A stretch of 64,000 nt of DNA from NCBI GenBank assembly GCA_948567375.1, contig OX419756.1:18047001-18111000 (forward strand), in the 5' to 3' direction. Shown here in pieces: positions 44,997 through 56,300 of the stretch; positions within the stretch are counted from its first letter, which is position 1, and every line of letters begins with the position of its first letter. Origin of the DNA: Lunularia cruciata (taxonomy: Eukaryota > Streptophyta > Marchantiopsida > Lunulariales > Lunulariaceae). The translations under genes were made by a program, and so were the position numbers. The notes beneath the pieces are model-generated. The model searched no databases, was not told where the DNA came from, and saw nothing but the letters and a program-made list of their open reading frames with translations.

Positions 44997-46817
44997 AAAA
45001 ATCTCAAAAGTGGAAGAATACAAAGTCAAGCTTTTAAATGGTTTTGGAACCAATTTGAATGTTTGCACTAAGAGACCAACATGAAGAGAGAGTTCAAAGA
45101 CAAACTTTGCACTATAAAGAAGAAGAATGCCAAAAGATCCAATCTACTTTTGATGAAACTAAACAAGAGGCATTGGACTTTCAACTTCTTCACAAAGTTC
45201 AAGAAGCCTTGCAAGAACTCAAACAAAAGAAACTTGAAGGGAAGTGGCAAGACTACTTCTTGTCTCCATCTTCCAAGAAGAAGAAAGACTGCAATGGGCA
45301 AACATACTTGTTGCGACCCAATACATCAATTTCCCCTAAAGCTGTAAAGGAAGTTGAGTTTATAAAGAAATTTGTTTGCAAAAAGACAACATGAACTTGA
45401 ATGGAAGAAGAGTGCCAACATCTCTTACAAATAATTCCTTTGTTGGTTAGAGGGAATTTCCACAAACACTTTCAAAGTGTTGACCCTCTTATTTTGTTTT
45501 GAGTCAAAAGCAACACCATCAAAGAAGGAGAATTTGTTGATAAAGACCCCACTTTGAACTTGACTAATTGGAACCCTTGGGCTATCAACACGACGTCAAT
45601 ACCAGCAAGTTCCTTGGTTCCATCAAGTTCAACCTTACTCCAGCCAATTCCACCAAGTTGAACAATGACTTTGTTACCTATCACCCAACACGCCTATTAG
45701 AAGTATAAGGAGATAGAACAAGACAAAGACCCTGATGAATTCATTGAAGAATTTGAAGTCATTTCCTTTGCCAATTAGGAACATGACTTGGCAGATTGCC
45801 TGCAGATTCTCCTCAATCTGCTCTAAAAGAAGGCTCAAAGTTGGTATACACATGTAAACCTTAAGGAGTTCGTACCAGCGGACTGGGCAGACTTGAGAAA
45901 CAATTTCCTAGAACAATTTTGGGAAGTTGATTACAACACGAGTGTCTTTGCGGCACTCAATGATCTGGTCAGAGGAAAGAAGGAGAAGTTGAGAGACTAC
46001 TCTAAGCGGTTCATGGCTCTCTTGAACCGAGTCCCGAAGCAATCCGGTGTGGTGGGTTACTCCGATGCCCAAGCCATTACTTGGTTCTTGGGAAGACTGT
46101 CACCATAGATTCATATCTTTGCCAAGGAGAGGAATGTTACTCCCCTGGACAAAGTTCTCAAACATGTTGCCCAATACAAGGTGGCCCACTCTTATTCTTC
46201 TAGTAACTGAGGGAATTGGGAGAAGAAAGGCAAGAAGCCTAGATGAAGAGCTTCTTGTAGTACATCCCTTTCTTTGGAGGAATCCTCCACATCTTCAAGT
46301 TCTTCTTTGGAATCCAAAGAAGAGTCAAAGCCAAGAAGAATACAAAGACATAGAGGAAAGAAATTACGGACACCCCCAGCAAAGAGTGTATGTAAGGCAG
46401 ACAATAAGCTAGATACTCTTATAAAAGAGTTTGTGGATTTTAAGATCCAAATGATTGGGGCAAAGGACCAAAGAAAGCCTCCATCATTTGGCAAATCCAA
46501 CATATAGTGCACAATGTGTGGCAAGTCAGGCCATGCAAATATGAAATGCAATACTCATAATGCATTCTTAGTGTAGCAGATTGATTGGGTCTTGGGATGG
46601 AACCAAGAAGAGGAGGCGGTATACCAAACTCAAGAGGTACTGCCTCAACCAAGCACATTGTACCAAGGTCCAAGGTATGGACCAAGGGAGTAAAACCCCA
46701 ATGCTCCCCTGCTCCCCCAAAAAGACCATCAATGAGCAACCAGAATGGACCTCAAAATGTTGGACGTGAAGCGTGTTATAATTGTGGTTCAATGGGACAT
46801 TGGTCTCCAAACTGTCC
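44997..46817 (+). pseudogene. Family C gag (C3), broken
   Basis: N-terminal Gln/Glu/Lys-rich piece (45059-45394), capsid core (about 45720-46110) with WADLRNNFLEQFW and GVVGYSDAQAITWFLG as in C1, a Ser-rich basic linker, and zinc knuckles CTMCGKSGHANMKC (about 46507) and one near 46775-46817 cut by A4. It packages element RNA. Stops include several TAG and TGA, and frames shift between pieces. Confidence 0.75.
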
Positions 46818-47519
46818 TATGAGCCGGCTTTTCTCTCACTCATGATGAACCTCTGATGGCTATTATGGTAGCGCACCATGGACTAAGAAGGCAAAGAACC
46901 CAAACTCCATCATACTCCTCCAAGGCTAACACTCCAAGACTCAAGACATTGCTCACTAGAGAACTCAATAAGAGAGAGATAGTTGCAAATGAAAGGATGA
47001 TGAGTACTTCCTCACCCCTTGTTTATATACTTGTGAAATAGTTACGCACCAAAGTTACTAATTACCGCAATAACTCAAGTTACTAGACTAAAAGTCAAGT
47101 AAAGTCAAAAAGTAGAAAGGAATATCCATTCACATGGGCATATTCCCCTAAGCATGTAGTCTTATCTTGACCCAACCACTAAGTCAAGGATTCCTTCACA
47201 TGGGCTATCATTGGACTAAAAAAGAATCCAAAACAAAAAGGCTTGCGGGCCCAAGAGTTCTCAACTCTTTCCTCAAAGCCAAACACCTACAAATAATACC
47301 AAGTCAACACACTAAAATCCAAAATAGTGGTGCTCATCTATTCTACTTCCTCTAAAGTAAGGTCCCCTCTATCTTAGCTATGACTAAATTTAGCTAACCA
47401 TGACTAATATAGAACCATCCTTTATCTCTATATAAATAATATATCTTAAGTACTTGTAATACCAGGCTAAATATCACAATACCACACACATGCACAAATA
47501 GGTGTTACATTTACCCCCG
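46818..47519 (-). repeat. 3' LTR of A4
   Basis: 702 bp. It keeps the AAGCATGTAGTC segment that A1 and A5 have lost, so it belongs to the longer, older LTR subtype together with A2. Confidence 0.85.
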
Positions 47520-47556
47520 GACTAAGTTTCACTTTGTCCTCAAAGTGAAGGTCTCT

Positions 47557-49077
47557 CTACCTTTTATGGTACATCTTCAACTTATCATGGTTAATCCTAT
47601 CAAAGTGTCTTCCTCCCCAACTCCTTGAGATCATAGGTATAATTGCCCCGCACCTTCTCCATTATGAAAGGTCAAAAGTACTTAGGCAAAAACTTCTTTT
47701 GCACACTCTTGAATCGAATGGAATCAAACGGCATTACCCAATTACCTTCCTTGAAAGGCTCCACCTTCGTCTTGCCTTGCCTCTTGTCATAGCTCTCCTT
47801 TTGTTTCCTTTGGGCTTGCTCCACTCAAACCGTATTAACTGCTCTTGCCTCTTCTAACTCCATGAGTTGTTCCTTCCTTGACTTCTCTACATCACCTCCT
47901 TGTGCTTTCTTTAATCTCCTATGAATGCTTTGGAAGGTAGGAAGATCAAAGTGAATAGGTAAGGTAGACTCAATACCAAATACCAATTGAAATGGAGAAT
48001 ATCTTGTGGAAGTCTTCATGGTTGTCCTATACTCCCACAAAATTGCATGAATCCTCTTGTCCCAATGATGTTTAGCCCCCTCCATTTCTGCATCTTTGGC
48101 GAACATCATGCACAAGGTCTGATTGGTTCTCTCTGCCAAGCCATTAGAATTTTGGTTTATAGAATGTAGTTACTCTTTGTGTGATAGAGAAGTGTCGTAG
48201 CATGGCTATAGTAATGCTTCCTATAAACTCTCCTCCTCTATCAGAAACCAACTCCAAAGGGCATCCAAACTTAGTGATAATGCGTTCATAAAGAAATCTC
48301 CCAACTTCATCTTTATTCTTGTCCCTCAATGGTCTAGCCTCAACCCACTTGGTAAGGTAATCAGTAACTACCACAATGTACCGATTGTTCCTTGGGTTTT
48401 CTATTGAGAGTACCTACAAAATCAATTCCCCACTTCTCAAAAGGTCCTAGCAATGGAATTGATCTAAGTGGTAGAGTGGATGTAGACTTTCTAGCAAAAG
48501 CTTGACAAACATGACAAGTTTTGCAATAATCAAAACAATCCTTGAAAATCCCTCTCCAATAGTAACTTGCATCTAGAATCTTGAAAGTAGTCACCATTCC
48601 TGCAAAGTGTCCTCCACATACTAAACCTTCATGAAACTCCTTTATGAGTAGGATAGACTCTTCCTTACCCATTGCTCTTTGAAGTAGACCATCTGCTCCT
48701 TGGTGAAGAAGAATATCCTCCACCATTGTGTAAGGTCTAGATCTTGCTGCAAGGGCCTTCCTCTCCCTAGCATGCATCCTTTTTGGATAGTTACCTCTTG
48801 TCACAAAATCCACAATCTCCTTGTACTCCATTGGGACCTCTTGAGTTACTGAGATTGTCATGAGCTCCTCATCCAGGAAGGAATCATCCATGGGCTCATC
48901 TCCATCATGATCATAGGCCCTAGATAGCAAATCAGCATTTGCATGTTTCTTTCCTGGCCTATCCTCAATGGTGTAGTCATACTTAGACAAGAGTATCATC
49001 CACCTTGATAGTCTCCCTTCAACATTAGGCTTGTTGAAGATGTACTTCAAAGCCTTGTGATCCGTGACAATGGTGGC
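47557..49077 (-). pseudogene. A4 pol: RNase H end and integrase, broken
   Basis: 48361-49083 is an open 240-codon piece holding the end of RNase H (TDHKALKYIF, HANADLLSR), the spacer and the integrase zinc domain (CKTCHVC). The core continues in a second frame (VVTDYLTKW, SDRGGEF, 48144-48374) and a third piece begins AERTNQ (48139). Two frameshifts, near 48140 and 48400, separate the catalytic residues. Ends at the same stop position as A1 gag-pol. Confidence 0.8.
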
Positions 49078-50550
49078 TGTCATGCCATTTGTAGTGCCGC
49101 ATCTAGAGGTTTGAACACTGGAGTTCCAATGATAGTAGTTAGAGTTATTTTAGTAGTTTCTCAAAGACTACTTTCCGACGGTCAGATTTTGTGTTTGGGG
49201 TACTGACTTCACGGTGATGCCTACCATCACTTTGCACCGTTTGCACCATTGAGTGTGCTGTTAGCAGGACCGTTAAGGTTTCAGAGCTAGCTCGAGTCCA
49301 GGGGGTATAGTTTTGAAGTGAGCTCCAGAGAGCTCACTTCTTCGATGTTGAGCCTTTGAGTTCTTGGCTATGGTGGACAAAGGCCGGTGAACGTCAACTG
49401 GATTCTCTTTGCTTGAGTGGGTGTGGCTTGAATGTAATTAATGCCCAATTGTTGGCAGTTTATAGAGTGAAAAATCAAGTATTGATCTGAGTTGAGTTGA
49501 GTTGAGAGTGGTAAGCAATCTGATTACATCAGAGAAGTGAAGTCAGGGGGAAATCAGGTGTAGGAACTTTGAGTGTTGGTGGTATCTCCAAGCTCGGTGG
49601 ATCGTTGGTAGCTCGATTCAAGTTCAATGTTTCCCTAGTGTGCAAAAGCTCATTCAATTGATGCAGATTTGGTAGTAAGGCGGACGGTGTGCAGAAGTGC
49701 TGGCCAAATTTTGCCAATTTTGGAGGAGGTTCAAAGAGGCTTCAAGGCATAGGGCTGTGGGCTATGAGAGGCTACAAAGGCCTAGAAGGGCCAGCAAGCC
49801 AGCTTGTTGGCATGAGGCTAGCTAGTTTAGAGTGGATCTTGGTCATTGGTTGGCAAAATCTGCCTTTCTTGCTAGATTGTGCGCAACAGGGTTTGACCCC
49901 TAGATCTCTTGTTCCTAGATTGGTGCCCTAGCCAATTGGTCCACCCTCACTTGTTGTCGTAGTGACTGTGCCACCGTTATCTATACACATGTAGCTTTGG
50001 CTAGGAGAGGCAGTTTGATCCCATTCTTGATGATCTTAGTAGCTTAGGACATAGATACAAACTTCTCTTATGTCAAATGCCAAATGGTGGCAGAATCAAT
50101 GCCGTGTTGTGATATGAGATGGAGGGTTTTAGTTTAGATTTCTTGTGATTGGATCCCTTCCATTTTGTGCACCATGTTTGTGTGAGATGCCCTGACTTTT
50201 GAGCATTGGTGCTCTAGTGTGCTCTCGGTAGTGAGGCTGGAGTGATGACCAGTCAGACTACCTTTGTTTCTCTCTGATGAGGCAGGAAGTGATGACCTAC
50301 AGATTGTGAGAGTGCGTGTTATGATGGCAGGTTACAGGTTGCTCTTTCCCCTAGTGTAGTTATCTTGGTTAGAGTTACATTAGTGGGTGGTGCTTAGTTG
50401 GTGTTGGTACGTGGTGGTGTTGGCACTTGGTGAGGCACTTGCAGTTGGTGGTTCTGGTTTGTTGTTGCGATTACTTTGTCACGACGGAGTTCTTTGGGGA
50501 TTCCAGAGGAGATAGCCCTCCAATACACATTGGGTTTACTTGGAGTGGCA
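49078..50550 (+). repeat. 5' LTR of B3
   Basis: 1473 bp, TGTCATGCC to GAGTGGCA, collinear with the B1 LTR without the D1 insertion. It directly follows A4 RNase H sequence, so B3 is inserted in A4. Confidence 0.85.
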
Positions 50551-50552
50551 CT

Positions 50553-50561
50553 TGGTATCAG
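50553..50561 (+). other. Primer-binding site of B3, tRNA-Met type
   Basis: TGGTATCAG, two bases after the LTR, matches the 3' end of initiator tRNA-Met over nine bases. Complementarity fades after that. Confidence 0.6.
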
Positions 50562-50579
50562 CATGTATCTCAGGTCTCA

Positions 50580-51671
50580 GTGAGGGAGGAGATTGACTTT
50601 GAGTTGGAGTTCAACATAGGAGTTGATTCAATTGAGAGCGCACTTGGTGTGTCCGCACCATTGTTATGGGACATGGACGAGATTTATGGGGCCTCCAAAG
50701 GCCCTAGGCATTACTGTGGTATAGTGGGTACCATTGAGTTAGATGACTTTATCCAAGAGTTTGATAGTTGGTGTGATCTACAACAGATGCGGAACCCAAC
50801 TTTGTTCACACCGTTCATGGCATGGAAGGGGTTGTTTCAGCATCTTGAGGGTCCGCCGATGGATGTCTACCATGAGTTCAGGAGAGCTCATTTGGAGGAG
50901 ATTGAGTTATGGAGACAATATTGGTCTCCACACTATGTCTCTATTACTTCAGGTTTGGTGGCAAGGAGTAGATTGGCTATAACTATGAGTTCTAGCTCGA
51001 GTAGTGTTGGTGGAGCTAGTGGAGGTGCACTAGCTGGAGATAGTGCTACTACGAGTGGAGGTACCGCTGCAGGAGGTGGTGTGGTACCAGGATTTAACCC
51101 CATGGTGGAGTTCTTCCTATGTTTGAGGCAGAACTATCAAGGAGTGCAGACTGACAAGATGAGGAGCTTGCAAGAGTTCCAGCGGAAGGCTGGAGAGAGC
51201 CTACGCAAGGCATACACTTGCATGAGGTGGCTGATCAGTTTCATTGAGGGACTTATTGAGGGCCAAGCAGTCCAGTTTTGGTATGGGATACTGGACAGGG
51301 AGTTGCAACGTAGAGTTTGTGAAGCTATGTTGTTATAGGCTACTTTGCCTACTTTGGCAGTGGTCTTTGGTTTGGTTGAGCGTATTGAGCTCAACATGGT
51401 GGAGGAGGGAGTGGTGACATTTGGATTTGGTAGGGAGACCTTATCCACGGCTATGACTTCTTCTAGAGTGCAGCAAAGTGCACCACGCCTAGTTGGTTTT
51501 CAAGGACAGGGTGGACAGCCCAAATCCTATAGAGCGAGTGGAGGGCCTAGTAGAGTTATACCCTTACCCTCATTTTCGGGTCAGCAGCAGCCAGTGAGTC
51601 GTGGTGGGCGTTCCTTGTTGGACTTGTGGTGGACCTTACCATTGGAGAGAGTGTACTCAGGGCAGCGGACC
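50580..51671 (+). pseudogene. Family B gag (B3)
   Basis: The best-preserved family B gag. The start codon position holds GTG (REEIDFEL), where B1 and B2 have ATG. Capsid part: LLWDMDEIYGASKG, DLQQMRNPTLFTPFMAWKGL, a Gly/Ser/Thr-rich linker, then the Retrotrans_gag core (about 51100-51335) with LRSLQEFQRKAGESLRKAY and FWYGILDREL. TAG at 51336-51338 is shared with B1 and B2, and the same frame continues LPTLAVVFGLVERIELNMVE. The zinc-knuckle region is lost by a deletion beginning near 51671. Confidence 0.85.
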
Positions 51672-51974
51672 TGATACAATGCAGTTGTTGGTTTGGAGTT
51701 ACAGAAGACCGATGTGGAGAGGTGTCCATTTCAGATCCAGACATCTCTAGGTGGTAGTTCGACACAACACATCACACGTGGAGAGCTTGTTGTCCATGTT
51801 AAGCCTGGTCATCCGACTGATAGCTCGGTGGTGAGAGCTCAGGCTATTGCAACAATAGCTGAGTCATATGATGTGCTAGTTGGGGGAGCAGTGTTATACC
51901 CCATGGGTTTCAACATTGACTATTGGGAGGAGACAACCTCTTATAGATCTGGTTGGCAATCTAGTGAGGGATAG
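51672..51974 (+). pseudogene. Family B protease, C-terminal part (B3)
   Basis: An open piece from 51693 to 51974, with ESYDVLVGGAVLYPMGFNI near its end; this is the C-terminal part of a gypsy-type aspartic protease. The DSGA active-site part, present in B1 at 14450-14461, is deleted. After the TAG at 51972-51974 the same frame runs on into the methyltransferase. Confidence 0.7.
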
Positions 51975-52647
51975 GTATGTTGCCTACTAGTACGCTTCAG
52001 TAGTGGCAGTCTTGGCTCACTATAGTTGAGGACCATGGCATCATCAATTTTAGCTTTCAATGGTGCAATTACTTGGCCTGGTGACTTGTTGGAGGGGAAC
52101 ACCCATGCAGAGGATACTCCAGTACCAGAGGAGATCACTCGGCTTTGGAGTACGAGTGGGATAGTTCCATCCACCTTGGATGTTCCATTGTGGAGTTCAG
52201 AGGAAGCATTGGAGCAACATGCAGATCAGTTGGTGCAGCAAGCTTGGAGTGGAGCCTTCGTACCATTAGGAGATGAGTGTGAGGATGAGCCTCCAGAGGC
52301 AATTGCTTTGACCTCCTTGGATACCACACTCATTGCTTGGCAGTATTTGGTAGAGGGGATATGTCTATTGGAGTTTTTTGGTGGGATCAGCACCAGACTA
52401 GCTATGGTGTTACAGGCGGGTATAGAAGTACAGAGGTACTTGTATGTAGAGAGAGATGAGACTGTTAGGCAAGTCTCTCTACATCATGTAGCACACTTGG
52501 CCTATCAGTATTTGGAGTTATTACCAATGTCAGCAGTCAGAGGTTACCAAAAGGCCCTACTAGGAGACATTTCCTTAGTAGGGGCGCATGACCTAGAGAG
52601 ATATGGGTCTATTTACTTGGTGATTTCTGGATGGCCATGTTAGGGAC
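51975..52647 (+). pseudogene. C5-cytosine DNA methyltransferase domain, N-terminal half (B3)
   Basis: Transfers a methyl group from S-adenosylmethionine to C5 of cytosine in DNA; here part of a retrotransposon polyprotein. The open frame 52026-52643 begins with a linker of about 100 residues, then motif I LLEFFGGISTRLA (52363-52400; the second Gly of FxGxG is Ser), motif II-like YVERDE, motif III/IV region SLVGAHDLERYGSIYLVISG, and the catalytic Pro-Cys in GWPC (Cys at 52638-52640). The next codon is TAG where Gln is expected (PCQG). A5 then interrupts seven bases after the Cys. It is not like MET1, CMT or DRM in surrounding domains; no BAH, chromo or UBA is seen. Confidence 0.8.
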
Positions 52648-53326
52648 TGTGAGCCGGCCTGTCTCTCACTCAGGATGAACCTCTGATGGCTATTATGGTA
52701 GCGCACCATGGACTAAGAAGGCAAGGAACCCCAACTCCATCATACTCCTCCAAGGCTAACACTCCAAGACTCAAGACATTGCTCACTAGAGAACTCAATG
52801 AGAGAGAGATAGTTGCAAATGAAAGGATGATGAGTACCTCCTCACTCCTTGTTTATATACTTGTGAAATAGTTACGTGCCAAAGTTACTAATTACCATAG
52901 TAACTCAAGTTACTAGACTAAAAGTCAAGTAAAGTCAAAAAGTAGAAAGGAATATCCATTCACATGGGCATATTCCCCTTATCTTGACCCAACCACTAAA
53001 GCAAGGATTCCTTCACATGGGCTATCCTTGGACTAAAGAAGAATCCAAAACAAAAAGGCTTGCGGGCCCAAGAGTTCTCAACTCTTTCCCCAAAGCCAAA
53101 CACCTAGGAATAATACCAAGTCAACACACTAAAATCCAAAATAGTGGTGCTCATCTTTTCTACTTCCTCTAAAGTAAGGTCCCATCTATCTTAGCTATGA
53201 CTAACTTTAGCTAACCATGACTAATATAGAACCATCCTTTATCTCTATATAAATAATATCTCTTAAGTACTTGTAATACCAAGCTAAATATCACAATACC
53301 ACACACATGCACAAATGGGTGTTACA
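52648..53326 (-). repeat. 3' LTR of A5
   Basis: 679 bp, TGTGAGCC to GTGTTACA on the plus strand. Confidence 0.95.
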
Positions 53327-53374
53327 TTTACCCCCGGACTAAGTTTTCACTTTGTCCTCAAAGTGAAGGTCTCT

Positions 53375-56300
53375 CTACCTTCTATGGTACATCTTCAACT
53401 TATCATGGTTAATCCTATCAAAGTGTCTTCCTCCCAACTCCTTGAGATCATAGGTGTAATTGCTCCACACCTTCTCTACTATGAAAGGTCCAAAGTACTT
53501 AGGCAAAAACTTCTTTTGCACTCTCTTGAATCGAATGAAATCAAACAACATTACCCAATCACCTTCTTTGAAAGGCTCCACCTTCTTCTTGCCTTGCCTC
53601 TTGTCATAGCTCTCCTTTTGTTTCCTTTGGGCTTGCTCCACTCAAACCATAGCAACTGCTCTTGCCTCTTCCAACTCCATGAGTTGATCCTTCCTTGACT
53701 TCGCTGCATCACTTCCTTGTGCTTTCTTCAATCTCCTATGAATGCTTTGGAAGGTAGGAAGATCAAAGTGAATAGGCAAGGTAGACTCAATACCATACAC
53801 CAATTGGAATGGAGAATATCCAGTGGAAGTCTTCATGGTTGTCCTATACTCCCACAAAACTGCATGAATCCTCTTGTCCCAATGATGTTTAGCCCCCTCC
53901 ATTTCTGCATCTTTGGCCAACATCATGCACAAGGTCTGATTGGTTCTCTCTGCCAAGCCATTGGAATTTGGCTTATAGGATGTAGTTACTCTATGTGTGA
54001 TAGAGAAATGTCGTAGCATGGCTGTAGTAATGCTTCCTGTAAACTCTCCTCCTCTATCAGAAACCAACTCCAAAGGGCATCCAAACCTAGTGATAATGCG
54101 TTCATAAAGAAATCTACCCACTTCATCTTCATTCTTGTCCCTCAATGGTCTAGCCTCAACCCACTTGGTAAGGTAATCAGTAACTACCACAATGTACCGA
54201 TTGTTCCTTGGGGTTCTATTGAGAGGTCCTACAAAATCAATTCCCCACTTCTCAAAAGGTCCTAGCAATGGAATTGATCTAAGTGGTGGAGTGGATGTAG
54301 ACTTTCTAGCAAAAGCTTGACAAACATGACAAGTTTTGCAATAATCAAGACAATCCTTGAAAATCCCTCTCCAATGGTAACCTGCATCTAGAATCTTGAA
54401 AGCAGTCACCTTTCCTGCAAAGTGTCCTCCACATACTAAACCTTCATGAAACTCCTTTATGAGTAGGATAGACTCTTCCTTACCCACTGCTCTTCGAAGT
54501 AGACCATCTGCTCCTTGGTGAAGAAGAATATCCTCCACCATTGTGTAAGGTCTAGATCTTGCTGCAAGGGCCTTCCTCTCCCTAGCATGCATCCCTTCTG
54601 GATAGTTACCTCTTGTCACAAAATCCACAATCTCCTTGTACTCCATTGGAATCTCTTGAGTGACTGAGATTGTCATGAGCTCCTCATCCGGGAAGGAATC
54701 ATCTACTGGCTCATCTCCATCATGATCATAGGCTCTAGATAACAAATCAGCATTTGCATGTTTCTTTCCTGGCCTATCCTCAATTGTGTAGTCATACTCA
54801 GACAAGAGTATCATCCACCTTGCTAGTCTCCCTTCAACATTAGGCTTGTTGAAGATGTACTTCAAAGCCTTGTGATCCGTGACAATTGTGGCTTTCCCTC
54901 CAATCAAGTAGTGTCTAAACTTCTTGAGACCAAAGATCACTGCCAACCCTTCTCTCTTTGTGACAGAGTAGTTCTTCTCTGCTGAAACCATCTGCCTACT
55001 AGCATAAGCTATTGGATGATCATGCCCATCTTGGTCTAATTGACTAAGAGTGCATCCTATAGCTACATTAGAAGCATCAGTGTAGAGGATGAAAGGCTTA
55101 CTCCAATCAGGTTTAGCAAGAATTGGAGCTACAACAAGGGATTGCTTGAGCTCCTCAAAAGCTTTGAGAGCCTCCTTGTCTTCCAAAATCACCATGTAAT
55201 CTACACCCTTCTTCATGTAGATGGTCAATGCATAAGCCTTGTTGGAAAATGAGAAGATGAACCTCCTATAGTACCCAACCATTCCCAAGAATTGGCGTAA
55301 CTTTGTCAAGCTTGAAGGGAATGGAAGGTCTGAGATTTTCCTCACCTTCTCAGGATCAACTGCTATTCCATCCTTGGTGTGCCCCAAAAGTAGACCTTCT
55401 TCACATCCAAAAATGCACTTCTCTGGGTTGAGTGATGCATTTGCCTCATCCAAGCGTTGCAAGACTTTGATTAGGTGCTCAAAGTGCTCCTCCTTGCTCC
55501 CATAGACACAAAAGTCATCAATGAAATCTCTCACAAATTTCCCAATGAAAGGTTCAAATACCTTGTTCATGAACCGTTGGAATGTGGCTGGAGCATTGCA
55601 AAGCCCTAAAGGCATGACCTTGAAAGCGTAAGTTCCCCAAGGTGTGGTGAATGTGGTGAGTTGTTGATGCTCTGGTGCAATCTTTATTTGGTTATATCCA
55701 CTATAACCATCTCCAAAACTGTACCTCTCATGACCTGCAACCTCCTCCAAGATCTCATCAATGAATGGCAATGGGTAGTAGTCCTTCTTGGTAACAGCAT
55801 TAAGCTTCTTGTAATCCACACATACCCGAAGCTTGCCATTCTTTTTCTTCACAATGACAATTGGAGACACCCATTCTGAATTCTCCACCTCAAAGATAAA
55901 TCCAGCCTCCTTGAGCTTATCAATCTCCTCCTTCACAACCAAAGATATTGGTGGGCTAATGCGACGTTGCTTTTGGCGGATTGGTCTTGCATGTGACTCC
56001 ACCTCTATCTTGTGCTCCTCCAAGGTGACTTCCTTCAAATCCTTGTAACTAAAAGCAAACACATGGATGAACTTGCGGAAAATCTCCTCAAATCTCACCT
56101 TCTCCTCCTTGGTAACATTTGGGCCATACTTGAGGGTAGATAACCTTCTCTCTACCTCCTCAAGTGTCAATGGTGATTTATCTGGGTCCTTCAAAACCTC
56201 TGGCTTAGGTGCAAAATCCATAGCACACAAGGGAATACACATCTGAATCAGATTCAGATTCATCCTCCTCCGTGGAAGTCTCCTCTTCCATGCTTGTGTC

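Larger units (their letters stand above)
39277..46817 (+). mobile_element. Family C element C3 (5' LTR and gag), interrupted
   Basis: 5' LTR (39277-44970, with solo LTR C4 inside), tRNA-Asp-like primer site (44978-44996), and gag to 46817, where A4 is inserted. It lies in A3 (left flank ATAGT). Pol and 3' LTR must be beyond the window if the nesting is intact. Confidence 0.85.
46818..49077 (-). mobile_element. Family A element A4 (3' LTR and end of pol), interrupted by B3
   Basis: 3' LTR (46818-47519), polypurine tract (GGGGGTAAA, next to 47519) and pol up to RNase H at 49077, where the B3 LTR begins. Inserted in C3 gag (4-bp left flank GTCC). The LTR outer end reads TATGAGCC for TGTGAGCC. 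The rest should lie to the right of B3. Confidence 0.85.

Noticed and set aside
50427-50579. Upstream extension of the B3 gag frame
   Set aside because: This part lies in the LTR end and across the primer site. B1 and B2 show an ATG at the position of 50580, so gag starts there.
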